A stretch of 64,000 bases of DNA from Lycium barbarum (taxonomy: Eukaryota > Streptophyta > Magnoliopsida > Solanales > Solanaceae). Positions 1 to 10,490 of the stretch are shown here, piece by piece. Numbering within the stretch: the stretch's first letter is position 1; each line of letters opens with the position of its first letter. The stretch covers positions 164,499,713 to 164,563,712 of the forward strand of contig NC_083337.1 of the NCBI RefSeq assembly GCF_019175385.1. The letters run 5' to 3'. Both the position numbers and the translations under genes were made by a program. The notes under the pieces are model-generated. The model ran no database searches, was not told the DNA's origin, and worked only from the letters and a program-made list of their open reading frames with translations.

Positions 1-67
1 GGACAGAGATTGTAAAGAGACGCCGGCAAGAACAACCAAAAATAATAATGAACTGTGTCAATAATCG

Positions 68-445
68 TCATGTAAGTCATGACAAACCAGTATGATGTCA
101 TGTTATATTCAATCTAGTTGTTCTGGTTAATTACTCATAAAACACACTCGATTGTCATGATTTAAAAGCTGCAAAAAAGGAAAAGGAAAAAATTATATTT
201 CAAAACTGTGGCATGCAAGTCATGACACGCCGATACAATTCATGTTATATTCAATCTATAACTAGTTGTCATATTGGATTACTTATAAATCATGCCGGGT
301 CGTCATGATTCCAAAGCTACAAACAAAAAATGAAGAATAAAAATATATTTTAGAATTGTAGCATACAAATTATGAGAGAGCGGTATGACTTCATATTATA
401 TGTCGAACTTAATTGCGATATTGGATTATTTCAAGGTATATGTGA
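68..445. repeat. Diverged tandem repeat, about 145-150 bp period, 2.5 copies
   Basis: Three successive units begin near 68, 211 and 361. Each opens with a GCATGCAAGTCATGA-like block, followed by a CATGTTATATTCAATCTA-like block and a block around TCATGATT..AAAGCT, ending in a purine-rich stretch. The third unit is cut short near 445. Units differ by many substitutions and small indels, so the array is old. No coding potential is seen in it. Confidence 0.7.
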
Positions 446-1256
446 TTTGCAAGATAAACCTTGATATACTCGTTTAGATTAGATGCTAGATGCTAGATGC
501 TTCAGATTATAAAACAATTGGAAATCTGTAGAAGATCTAACTTTGATGCTAAAGATGTCAATCCTAACACCTCACCAAGAAAAATACTATTGGTGCTAAA
601 AAAAAAAAGGAAGGATTCTGTTCTAAAGCCCAATTACAGAAGTACTGGCTCAAATTTGTTGTGTCTATTCTTTAAGGAACATAAACCTTAGTGGCACTAT
701 GTCTGGAAGGCACCCACAATATGAAGAAACAAGGACATCTTTAATTTAATAAAAAAGAAAAAAAGAGAGGAGAAAAAGCATTAAGCATCAAAAGCATTTG
801 AGAGATAGATTTGTTTGCAGAGGCAAAGTATTTTTTTAATGAAGCTTCCAATTCAAAGGTGGGAGTCAAGAATATTCCCTCTTCTAATTGGTGGTCTTAT
901 GGAAACTGCATAAAGCAGGGAAAAGCAGAAGCATATTGATAAAAGCTATGCTTTACCTATAAACATAAAAATATAAGTTACATACATTGATCGTATTAAT
1001 TTTCTTACACTGTCAACATAGTTTTTAATTGTTTATATCAGGTTAATTACCTTTTTCAAGTACAGCTAATCCGTATTATAGAAAATTAATTGTAGTTATT
1101 TGCCTTACAATTGACTTAACTGTTTATATATTTCTATGTTATCAATACATGAAACTAAACTCCCAACATAAAGCTAATAAGATTGATAAGTCGCAGCATT
1201 TAAAATTGAATAATTTGTCCTATATACGAAATTATTTGATAAAGATGTTACTTATA
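446..1256. other. Intergenic stretch, nothing recognised
   Basis: AT-rich DNA without a credible gene. The 64-codon frame at 497-691 has no family resemblance and ends in low-complexity sequence. No RNA gene or transposon ends were recognised here. Confidence 0.6.
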
Positions 1257-1632
1257 GCCTGTTTGGCCAGGCTTCTAAAATCAGCTTATTTTTAAAAATA
1301 TTTTTTTTAAAAGTATTTTTTTGAAAAGTACTTTTGGCGAAAAGTAGTTTGTGTTTGGCCAATTAATTTAAGAAGCACTTTTGGGCAGCAATTAGTGTTT
1401 GCCAAGCTTTTAAAAAGTGCTTCTATGTGTATTTTTCTCAAAAGTACTTTTCAAAAAAGTGTTTTTAGGCAAAAACTGTTTTTTTTAGCTTCTGAAAAAC
1501 TGTTTCTGCTACTTCTCAGAAACACTTATTTTCTCCCAAAAGCTTGGCAAACACCTCACTTTTTTTTTCTTTCAAATAAGCACTTATTGAAAAAATAAAT
1601 ACTTTTGGGGAAAAATAAGCTTGCCAAACATG
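1257..1632. mobile_element. MITE with GCCTGTTTGGCC-type inverted ends
   Basis: The left end reads GCCTGTTTGGCCAGGCTT and the right end, reverse-complemented, CATGTTTGGCAAGCTT. The interior repeats AAAGTACTTTT and AAAGTGCTT motifs in both orientations, giving a foldback structure. The same family occurs, split by another insertion, at 48229-49472. The frames at 1395 and 1605 are translations of this element and are not genes. The superfamily is not settled; the flanks share only a TTAT-like duplication. Confidence 0.75.
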
Positions 1633-2283
1633 TTATTATTCTGAAAAGGAAGAAGATAAAACCTTATCAAATCCCATTATATTCTCAAGAATATCATGTG
1701 ACGAATCTATGCTTCTCAAATGAAAAGTTGCTACTTTTTTTTCTGCAAGAATTTAGTGATTTCTTGATACTTGTAAGATCACTTTTTATGTAATACTAGT
1801 AACTAGTAATTTTTAAAGACAAGGGCTAGAGGGCAGCTGTTTCCTAACTTTTTCCCGTTCTAGCTTTTTACCTTTTAATTTATCAAAAGATTTTTTTTAC
1901 AGAACCTTTTTACACTTATTTATCTACAAAAAAGTATCCCAGCTCCTTCCAATATGTCAAATAAATACACTCCAAATTGGAACTCTAATACATAGTGGAT
2001 CTTGCCAAATGCCACTGTTTGTTTTAATAAAAATAATGGGGTGTATATGGTTCGTAAAAATGTGTGAGAGCACTGACAAAAGGTTTTAAAAAATAAGACC
2101 AAAAATAGGTAGTCATCTGAGGATGGGATTGCCACCAGATAATTGGTCGCTTGCATGTGAAATGCAACTTTGTGCATTATTAAATTTTGCTCTGTACTTG
2201 CATCACTTTTTTACACCTATCTATAACCTTTAATCTTTTCACAGTCTTCTCATACGCAAAAGACATCCAAAGTTCTGAAACGG
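1633..2283. other. Intergenic stretch, nothing recognised
   Basis: No gene, RNA or repeat ends recognised. The reverse frame at 1920-2177 has no recognisable domain and unlikely composition. Confidence 0.55.
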
Positions 2284-2291
2284 GTCTGCAG

Positions 2292-3117
2292 CGGTGTTTA
2301 AAAAAACAGGGGCGTAAGGCGGAGCATTTTACATATGCTTCGGTGAGGCGTAAGCCCCATGAATATTTAATTTTTTATATTTCATAAAATAATATAATTA
2401 TAATAAATATTTTTAAATAGGTAAAATTACATAAAAAATAAAAGAAAAGTATATATATATAACCTTACAAGTATAAACAATAGAATGAAATAAAAGCTAT
2501 TATGAAATGCAAATCAACTCTAACATCTTAACTTTCAAACAATGGAAAAATCACAATTTGTTAAAACAATATTACTATCATACTATTAATTGTATCTCCC
2601 TATAAATAACTTTATCAGTATTATAATTGAAACGTAACTCCTTCATGAATAAAAATAAAATTACTTTCAAATAGAGAAATAATAAAATATGATAATTTTG
2701 ATACATAGGACAAAAGACCAATGACAAGTGAAAATTCACAATTCGGTTATGTACTCTTAAAAGAAATATTAAGTGATATTCACCCTCACGATGTTCTCAT
2801 ATAGTAAATATGCAATACTACGACTTGTTATTTGAGTTATACCCAATCTTCTTATTTCGGTAAATGAAAAATTATTAAGTATCAATCATTTGTTAAAGAA
2901 TTATGAGGGTCAACGGTTTTAATTAAGGAATTTAACATATAATTGTGTAAGAACTATTAGGCGAGCCCCGAGCGTTGGGCGTCAGGCGTGTTTAGGGTGT
3001 ATAATCGGACGCTTAGAGCGTAAGCCTCGCAGGAATTAAACCCCGCACATAAGCCCTGGGGTATTTTGCTAGTGCCCCGCCCCGGGACGAGTCCCAAAAA
3101 TGCCTTTTAAAACACTG
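2292..3117. mobile_element. Non-autonomous hAT-like element, 826 bp, with perfect 8-bp target duplication
   Basis: The element is bracketed by a perfect 8-bp direct repeat GTCTGCAG at 2284-2291 and 3118-3125. The termini are inverted: CGGTGTTTAAA at the left, and CAGTGTTTTAAA as the reverse complement of the right end. Ends starting CAGTG with an 8-bp duplication are typical of the hAT superfamily. The subterminal regions are GC-rich with many GGCG/GGCGT words, against an AT-rich interior that shows no transposase frame. The perfect duplication suggests a fairly recent insertion, although the two ends have diverged. Confidence 0.8.
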
Positions 3118-3363
3118 GTCTGCAGATATAGTGAAAGGTAAATTGGAAGTGTTGCTCAATACAAATCGAATTCGAAAATAGAGAATCTCTTTACAGAGAA
3201 TCTATCCAATACAAACCGAATTAGTAGACGTGAGATGTTAGATCGTGTCTAATATATAGAGTTATTAAATTGACATACACATCCATTCGCGAAACCGCAT
3301 AACTATATCGAAAATTCATCTTTAAGTACTCTCTCGGTCTCAATAAATATAAGGACTCAAACA

Positions 3364-4167
3364 TGTTAGGTTTTTGGATTTTTCCTTCCTATGTGGAATT
3401 AAATTAATAAAATTCAATCCAATTAGGTTTTTGGCTTTTCCCTTCCTATATGGAATTGGACTCATAAAACTCAATCTAATTTTGCCCAGAATTTTCTCTA
3501 TATATAGGATCAATTTAGGTCTTATTTTAAGAACACAAGAGTGAATTCATAGCAGTCATATAGCGAGAAAAACGTGAGAGAGAAAATAGATTTTCGTCCA
3601 GAAATTTTCTGCTACAGCAGTACGCTTTAAATTGTGTTTCCCGATTCGTTAACCGTTGGATCGTGCTGAAATTGGAACTGAGGGTTCTCAACATTTGGTT
3701 CTTCGATTTCAACGGTGAAGATCAGATTTTGTGGTCTGTAGCTCCAGTTTTCGAGTACAAACAGTAGCTCATTTTTGGGGGTGATTTCTCTCCTTTCTTC
3801 CCTAGTTTTGGTGCTATCTTTTATGTATTGTTGCTCCGTGCTTGGATTTGTTGTTGTAGCCCTTTGGAGAACATTGTTGTAACTCTTGTTGATTTGATTA
3901 TAGTGGAGCTTTTGTGGGCCGGGGGTCCCGTGGATGTTTCCTCTTCACATTGAAGGGGTTTTAGCACGTAAATTTGGTGTCTCTTCCATTCGATTTATTT
4001 TTGCTTGCTTTGCTATTTTATTGTTGGTATAGTTGTTGCCCGGATTCCATTTGTGCTAGTGTTTATTGTCTTCTCTTGCTTCAAATAGTGTGGGAAGTTT
4101 CGACTTGGGTATTTCTTCCGCTATTACCTCGTCGTGCAATTTGGTTATTGCTTGTTTCTTCCCAACA
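3364..4167 (+). mobile_element. Solo LTR of a Copia-like retrotransposon
   Basis: The segment begins TGTTAGG and ends CCCAACA, the paired TG..CA ends of an LTR. It is flanked by AAACA (3359-3363) and AAGCA (4168-4172), a 5-bp target duplication with one mismatch. A TATA box (CTATATATAGG, about 3496-3506) is placed as expected for U3/R. Downstream is a U5-like stretch with a GGGCCGGGGGTCCCGTGG block that I associate with plant Copia LTR and leader sequences. No primer-binding site or gag/pol follows, so it is a solo LTR formed by recombination. The 120-residue frame at 3974-4336 runs out of the LTR and is not a gene. Confidence 0.72.
3367..3481 (+). repeat. 57-bp tandem duplication inside the LTR U3
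   Basis: Two adjacent units (3367-3423 and 3425-3481) each begin AGGTTTTTGG and end AATCNAATT, with a handful of differences. They lie directly upstream of the LTR TATA box, where enhancer-like duplications are common in LTR promoters. Confidence 0.7.
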
Positions 4168-5043
4168 AAGCATAACGAAAATTCACATGTATAAACATGA
4201 GATTTATTATATTTTGAAGAAAATTGTTTATATCTTCCCCAATTTATATCCGAACAATATCCGGAAAGAATTCTTTCACGTTTCAGAGTCATTCGGTTAT
4301 GTTTCCTTATTTTCCCAACAGATACAAGATGCTTAAATATATAAAGTTAAATAAAGTATAGCAGTAAAACTTCTAAAGGAGGAAAGATAATTAGTGATGT
4401 GAATTGTTTTGAGCAACAGTTGTCTGCATGTCCAAAAGGTTGACTACTTGATCAATCCTGTCAACCAATCCTGTCAACCACTAATATTAATCGAATTTTG
4501 GAGTCTTTGAATGTTGCTTGGACCACTATATACACTGACATTGAGTATAGAAAATTAGAACACCTCCTTGTCCTTTTCTTCCCCAAAAAAGCAACGGTAA
4601 CTATAAAATTAACTTTTACTATTAAATTGTTAAGTGAAACATAAATTATACGATCTGAAAGCTTAAATTACGGAGAAGGTAACAAGATTTGAGTACCTGT
4701 TACAGTGAAAATTTTGTAGAACCTATGCCAAAAATATATAAACAACTTTCTTTTATATATGTATAGTACATAATTGAGAAACTTAAGTGTACATAAATAC
4801 TTTTATTCCCTTTAAGTGCATGTTTTTCACTTTGAAGAAAATAAATTCTCTCTCACACCTACTCACCAGATAAAAGTTGACTGTTAAGTGTTATCACATG
4901 AGATGATGAGAATGGGGATATGTAAAAAAAGATGATGCGTAGGTGGGGCCAAGATTTCAAAGGTGTTTTGTGAGACTGTGACTGCAATTCCAATGGGCTT
5001 TTATGAAACTCAGATTAATTAAGTAGTGCGCCTTTTTGCATGT
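4168..5043 (+). promoter_or_regulatory. Upstream region of the phytosulfokine gene, with W-box-like cluster
   Basis: Gene-free DNA between the solo LTR and the PSK TATA box. At 4439-4479 it carries GGTTGAC followed by a 13-bp unit (CAATCCTGTCAAC) repeated twice in tandem, giving three TTGAC cores (one forward, two reverse) within about 40 bp. Another TTGACT lies near 4876. TTGAC is the core of WRKY W-boxes. Regulation is inference only. Confidence 0.45.
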
Positions 5044-5051
5044 TATATATA
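5044..5051 (+). promoter_or_regulatory. TATA box of the phytosulfokine gene
   Basis: TATATATA lies 123 bp upstream of the chosen ATG. Transcription would start near 5075 in a pyrimidine-rich stretch, giving a leader of about 100 nt. Confidence 0.55.
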
Positions 5052-5173
5052 CAAGACACGTTTCCTTTCCACAACCCTCAACTATCGATATAATTATCTT
5101 TCTCTTCCACTTTCTCTCATTTGATACATTCTCAAACCTAAAATTATCTAAGCCTGGAACTAAAGAACCACAC

Positions 5174-6252
5174 ATGAAGCAAAGCATATGTTTTCTTGTA
5201 TATCTGATCTTCCTATTTGTTTTGCTTTCACCAGCATCATCTTCCCATTTCTTATCAACCAGTGAAGGTAATTAATTAGCTGAATTAATGCTTATGTATG
5301 TTAAATATGCAGTATAATCCTGTTTTAATTGAGCCAATAAACTAAGAAACTAGTTTTGATTTAATTGCTTGCAGTACTCAAAGAGGAGGTAAAGATCAAT
5401 GGAAAAGTGAGCCTTCCATATTCACTTGACCAGATGGAAACCACCGATTCATTAAATGTAATCTCCTCATTCTCTGACTCGTATCTGTCTTTAGCTGAAT
5501 TTAGTTCATGTCTTTGCTTCTTGTGTTCTTTGTCTTATAGAGCTCTAGAGTTTGTTAAAATATTCTATATTAGTTGAGGAAATAGGTTGTTATCTTTTCA
5601 TTTGATCTTTTATCAATCCGGGATAAGTGCAAACATAAATGATTTTGAGGCCTTGTTTAATTACCTATGCCTTACAAGTCTATTCCACTCCGGATTAACT
5701 TCAGATATACAGGAATAAAGTTACAAAAATTTGCTTCTGAAATTACAGGTTGGTAGGTTACATACATGATTATGGATGAAGTTTAGACATTTTACATACA
5801 CTTTCGCGACATATTTTTGGTCAAATCTTTACCTCATAAGCGAGCTTTTTGGGTTAAGGTAGACCCAAGATTCTTCTCTTAAAGTTCATTCCAAATCTTG
5901 GCTTAGTGTTGGGGACCATGTTATTGTTCATGCTCTAGCCTCTAGATGTCTAGTATTGGGCGTGCGCCTAATTAGAATGTTCATACATTAGTTAATGGAC
6001 GGAGTTACTGTTTCCTCGAATATAATCCTCATATAATATTGGACAATCCTCACCTTATAAACTAGTTTTTGAAGTTATTAAGATAACATAATCTTCCTTT
6101 ACTTACTCTGGATTTGGTTCATTAATTACACTTTGTAGAAGCTGATGGGGTTGGAGGAATGTGAAGATGAAGATGGAGAATGCTTTAAGAGAAGGGTACT
6201 TGCAGAAGCACACCTTGATTACATCTACACTCAGCACCATAATCATCCTTGA
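5174..6252 (+). CDS. PSK: Phytosulfokine (PSK) precursor, 96 aa, three exons
   Basis: Exons 5174-5267, 5375-5457 and 6139-6252, with GT-AG borders and continuous frame. The 96-residue preproprotein carries a hydrophobic signal peptide (about residues 1-22, [18 protein letters not shown]), a variable middle, two cysteines (C67 and C74) typical of the family, a basic KRR, and the hormone YIYTQ at 87-91 preceded by H-L-D. In this family the acidic residue before the first Tyr guides tyrosylprotein sulfotransferase, both tyrosines are sulfated in the Golgi, and subtilases release the peptide in the apoplast. There it acts on PSKR receptor kinases in growth and immunity. The in-frame ATG at 5036 was rejected because it lies before the TATA box and would bury the signal peptide. 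The three-exon form is somewhat intron-rich; identification is firm because of YIYTQ. Confidence 0.95.
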
Positions 6253-7023
6253 TAATACTCTTGGAAAATTATCTTTATAAACCTTTTCAACATGAAATAA
6301 TCCTCCTACGTTTTCCTTTTTAGTGCATTTCTTTTCTAACCCGCTATTTAGAGATAGGGCCTCTTGTAAGTTTGGCAGATAAACTTGTACTTCTGTGTTT
6401 CTAAGCTATTTTCAGTTATGCGCTTTTGCTTCTTGCTTAATTTTGAAAAAAAAAAAAAAAAAAAACTGGAACCAAAAAAAAAAATTACTTCCCTCTAGTC
6501 CTTCTTCTCTGCCGTATAAAGATTTTGCACAACCATGAAAAAAATTATCTGATAGCAGTAATAATATGCATTAATTGACCATAGGTAAGTGGTAAAATAG
6601 TATATGCAGTGACATATTACGTATTGATTGATGTGGTGTAAGCATTAGTGTTAATAAAATTTCACCTACAAAGAAGTTGGGGTTTTAAAAACATTAATGG
6701 GGGTGTGGCTGTTTGTAGCTTGACAGGGTGACAAAGGGGAAGTTGGGTGTGGGGGAGATACACACATACTAGCAAGATCAGATTATATAAAGTATGGGGA
6801 AGTATAAAGAGAAGCTTCCCAACCGATCATGCATACCTCCAAACTTGTATGAGGCTAGAAGCTAATATAGGGCATCACTTTTATAAGAATTTACTCTAGA
6901 CACTTAGGAAGTTACATAGAATTTGATTCAGTGACATATTTGTGCAGAGGCCATAAGTTAGCAGTAGCAATTTTACATCACATGAAGAACTTATGGACAC
7001 AAAACGCTAAAACATCCTGAATA
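6253..7023. other. 3' flank of the PSK gene and intergenic DNA
   Basis: The PSK 3'UTR probably ends within the first 200 bp. A 20-bp A run lies near 6450, followed by a second A run near 6475, which may be a retroposition scar, but no element was recognised. No gene is seen in the rest. Confidence 0.45.
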
Positions 7024-7157
7024 ATGTGACTCGAAAAATAGCGGCTTGCGCAAAATTTTGCGTAAGCAGTATTGACATATTAACACATCTATGTAACTCG
7101 AAAATTAGCTGCGAGTGCAAAATTTTGTGTAAGCATTGTTGACATATTAACGCACAT
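7024..7157. repeat. 67-bp tandem duplication containing a palindrome
   Basis: Two units start at 7024 and 7091 with ATGTGACTCGAAAA and ATGTAACTCGAAAA, and both end in TTGACATATTAAC. Each includes GC..GCAAAATTTTGCGTAAGC or a variant, an almost perfect hairpin centred on AAATTT. Function unknown. Confidence 0.7.
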
Positions 7158-7917
7158 GTGCGAGAAATATATAAGCAATAATGCTTTATGCGCCCTATCC
7201 CTTAAGGCTTAAGATCTATGTAGTAAAATAGAGAATAATATTTTTCTTGAAGATAAACATATCTATCGATCGTATATGAAACAAACTACTACTCATAAGA
7301 ATTTTGCATACTTCATAATTTTCATAGATAGCTACTTAAAATAAAAAAATTATATATGTCAATAGTGCTTCACAAAGATTAGTACCCTGTTCTTGTGTTG
7401 TCAATGCAAAAAGCAAAGGGGGGAATGGGTACTTTTACTTCATCTTTGAATCAGATGCTGCTTTGATTTTCACTTAGTTGGCAAAAATTTTAACCCAACG
7501 TTTTAGCATATTAGTTGATAATCAAATGCACTATTTAACCTGCTGTTTAAGTTAAGTGGAACATCAGCTTTTGGTCCATCCTTTTCTCAAAGCTTTCATC
7601 CAAAGTTACTATCACATTTTATTGACTGGAAAAAAAGAAAGGCACCACATCTTCAAAAGTTGAGATGATGAGATCAAGAGAATTTTCTTTCCACAGATAA
7701 ATAAATACAAAAGAAAACAATAGAAATATGAGAGTCAATATAATGAGCTGGGATGCATACATGTGTATGCAACTTAAGTGTAACATGTAAAATTTTATTG
7801 AGAAGGAGAAATTAGGTCAATAACATTAATGTTTATTTGAGAAATTGTAATTGGACCTTCAATAAATTGATGTTATTGTAGTATTTTATGCTTCAAAGAA
7901 ATTACCATAAATGCTGT
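7158..7917. other. Intergenic stretch, nothing recognised
   Basis: AT-rich sequence without gene, RNA or repeat signature. Confidence 0.5.
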
Positions 7918-8350
7918 ATCACTGGCTAGCTTATGTTCTGACTCAAATAGTATAGTGCATGTGAAATTTTGTGTGAGTTGACCAGAATTACTTTGCAAGG
8001 TTAAATACACCAAAACTTTTTCATAAATGCTACTCTCTCTGTCTGAACCTATTTCTTTATTAGTTCGTGTAAAAAAAAAAGACTTCTTTCTATATTTGAA
8101 AATAATTTACTTTTATACAATGATTTATAGCCACACAAAATATATGTGACTCATCTAACACCACAAGTTTAAAAGTCTTTTATATTTTCTTAAATTTCAT
8201 GTCTAATTAAATGAATTCACATAAATTGAAACGAAAGGAGGATATATCATCAGCTTATGTTCTAACTCGAATAATATAGCACACGTGAAATTTCTCGTGG
8301 ATCAATAAGAATTACTTTGCAGGGCTAAACACATCAATATTTTTCTATTA
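7918..8350. repeat. About 105-bp direct repeats flanking a Stowaway-like MITE
   Basis: The outer units (7918-8027 and 8243-8350) share CAGCTTATGTTCTRACTC, then AATAGTATAG/AATAATATAG and AGAATTACTTTGCA. Between them, 8031-8243 begins TACTCTCTCTGTCTG and ends GAAACGAAAGGAGGATA, the common plant 'ctccctccgt' MITE ends with a TA target. The identical order of words in both flanks means the MITE sits between two copies of a duplicated host segment. Confidence 0.65.
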
Positions 8351-8803
8351 TGACCTTGATAAGATGTATAGGCATATAAATTGTGATAAGACACCAAGGA
8401 GTGTATCAATTAATTGGCAACCGCGTCTACCATTTAAGAAACTACTTAATAAATTAGAAGAAGGATTTGTATTGTGAGTTGTGACTCCGATTCCACTTAT
8501 CATTTGTCAATTTGAGTTGACACCTCTACCTGAAACTGACCTTCAAGTTCCTATCAGAAGAAGCAAGAAACAACTAATCATTAGACTGGGTATTATAATA
8601 GGAGCTTGCCAAACACTTGAACTCCTTTAACATTAGTGCTGTTTCAGTTCCAAAATTTTAACCAGCACCTCAAACACTCAGAAAAATTTACTAGTGTCAT
8701 TATATTGAATCAAGCTGCAGAAGTTCCAGTTCCATAACAACCATCATATTTTTCATATTCATACACAAATCTGGGAAGTTAATAAATTGAAACAAAAAAT
8801 TAT

Positions 8804-8811
8804 TGTTGAGA

Positions 8812-8844
<33 letters not shown>

Positions 8845-8884
8845 ACCTTAATCTGGCGCCTTAGACCAACTCGGCCATCTCAAC
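8804..8884 (-). tRNA. tRNA-Leu (anticodon AAG)
   Basis: The reverse strand folds as a class II tRNA. The acceptor GTTGAGA pairs with TCTCAAC and discriminator A. The A box is TGGCCGAGTTGGTCTAAGG, the anticodon arm CCAGA-TTAAGGT-TCTGG with AAG at plus 8847-8849, then a long variable arm and the B box GGGTTCAAATCCC. It is intronless with no encoded CCA, as normal for nuclear tRNA genes. It reads CUU codons (A34 becomes inosine). All stems pair well, so it is probably functional. Confidence 0.95.
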
Positions 8885-8993
8885 ATGTTTGCCTTATCGC
8901 CCTTGCTGTTTCTACATATTTATATTTATTATTCCTTCTTCAATCCATAAAATTAAATTAAAATTTCAAACTTTTTGGAGGATAATTTTTAAA

Positions 8994-9251
8994 GGGAATT
9001 TGCAGGCTGGGGTGGTCTTTAATTTTTGGCCGTCAAAATGGTGGTCTTTTAACTTTTGCCCTCGAGGCAGAATTTCAGTCTTAAGGCAGAATTTTGCAAC
9101 TTCTGTCCTGTGATTTTTTTTTTCCTATTGAGTTGGGGTTCGAACCCACAACCTTGGAATATTAGGCGAAGGACAAAACTTAAAGATCTCCAATTTGAAG
9201 GACAAAAATTAAAGACCACCCCAAATGACGGACAATTTGGGCAAAAAAAAA
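8994..9251 (+). mobile_element. Foldback retroposon-like element, copy A
   Basis: The left arm begins GGGAATTTGCAG followed by two GGTGGTCTTT words. The right arm is its inverse (AAAGACCACC ... GACAATTTGGGC) and ends in nine A residues. ATTTTTAAA (9 bp) flanks it at 8985-8993 and 9253-9261. A GGGTTCGAACCC-like B-box core occurs in the right arm near 9138. The left arm has lost the ATTGTCC block and its GGTTCGAA core. The spacer contains AAGGCAGAATTT. The frames at 8889 and 9056 are not genes. Confidence 0.7.
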
Positions 9252-10105
9252 GATTTTTAAATTCAAATCGATCTCATTGGGATTATGCTTGTGAGCTTTC
9301 TGATTAACATGCTAGTAATTTGGATAGGATCTATGGGCTTTCAAATCAAACTGTTTCATCTTGGTGAAAGAGTCGACCCGAATCTTTGTCTGGCCCATAC
9401 TCAACTGGACTTTGAACATCAATAATTCACTAGATTAGGCTCATCTTCTTTTCACAATTTCTTCAATTCTGTAAGTTGTTATTATTCAAATTTGAAACAG
9501 TTGTTCGAATTAAATATCAAGATATATTTTTTACCCACTCTTAACTACTCCAAGAAGACATACCGTCACTAATTGTGGGAATAAGAGTGATTTATTCAAA
9601 TACCATTATGATTTTCATTGTGAATACTGAATATGCAAAAACCTTAAACACAAATAAAAAAGATTGGAAAATTATTATGCTTTTGGTTTCCCACCCGGTG
9701 TTTGATATCCTCATTGGGACCCCGAATAACCCGAATTCGAGTAGCGTAAAACCCATTTAAGAGAAAAACACTCTCTAATAGTATTTTTTTCCATATCAAA
9801 ACTTGAACCCAAGACCTCTTTTTAAGGATAAAGAAATTATTAATCATAACAATTTAAATTGTAATCTCTTGATTACTGCACTGTCATGAGAATCTTAACT
9901 ATAGTTTAACTTGTTCTACAGTGGGTAGCTTTAGGCATATGCTTTCCAGAACCGATATTTTTCCATGTTTGACGTTTACACATCACATCTGACGATATTA
10001 ACTATACCCTGCTGTTAGTTGAAGTCTTCGTAAGTATGCGTAGTTCCACTATTTTAACACATCTTACTCTTCTTTGCACGAGACTGGAAGATTAAAAAAA
10101 CAAAA

Positions 10106-10128
10106 GGGGGGGGGGGGGGGGGGGGGGG
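10106..10128 (+). repeat. Homopolymer run, 23 G
   Basis: An uninterrupted G run after CAAAA, in AT-rich surroundings. The longest of five G/C homopolymers in the window. Confidence 0.9.
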
Positions 10129-10376
10129 TCTACAGAATGATAATGTTATTCTACTATATCTGGTCCAAATTGATAAACCTATCTTGATTGTTGATATTAA
10201 CTTTGACTAATTTCTAAAGTAAAAGCTACTCCATTTGTCTTGTTGATATAAAGTACTCCTATAAACATTCAGAAATAAATTTTGTACATTTTCTTTTCAG
10301 ATTAACAATAAATCTAAAAACGCTGTGAAGAATCTTACTCAACATTTGAGGTGCAAAGTGAAACAGCAGGAATATC

Positions 10377-10490
10377 TGATGTGAATTTTGATGCCCTTGT
10401 GCTGTTTACTCCATGGTCAAATAAGAGTGCATCAGAGATCAGATATCAGACCTGCAAAGGTCCCCACTTTGCCAAAACTATACTGTTTTA
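10377..10490 (+). repeat. Dispersed repeat DR, member 1
   Basis: Shares ATGCCCTTGTGC, CAAATAA, CAGACCTGCA, GTCCCCACTT and GCCAAAA in the same order and spacing with 21297-21410. Family unknown; no ends or target duplication found. Confidence 0.6.

Noticed and set aside
3974..4336. 120-codon frame, hydrophobic N-terminus
   Set aside because: It spans the U5 part of the solo LTR and runs past its 3' end; composition is random and there is no homologous pattern.
8889..9307. Two overlapping forward frames
   Set aside because: They lie in foldback copy A and its flanks; similar peptide strings recur at the other copies only because the repeat does.
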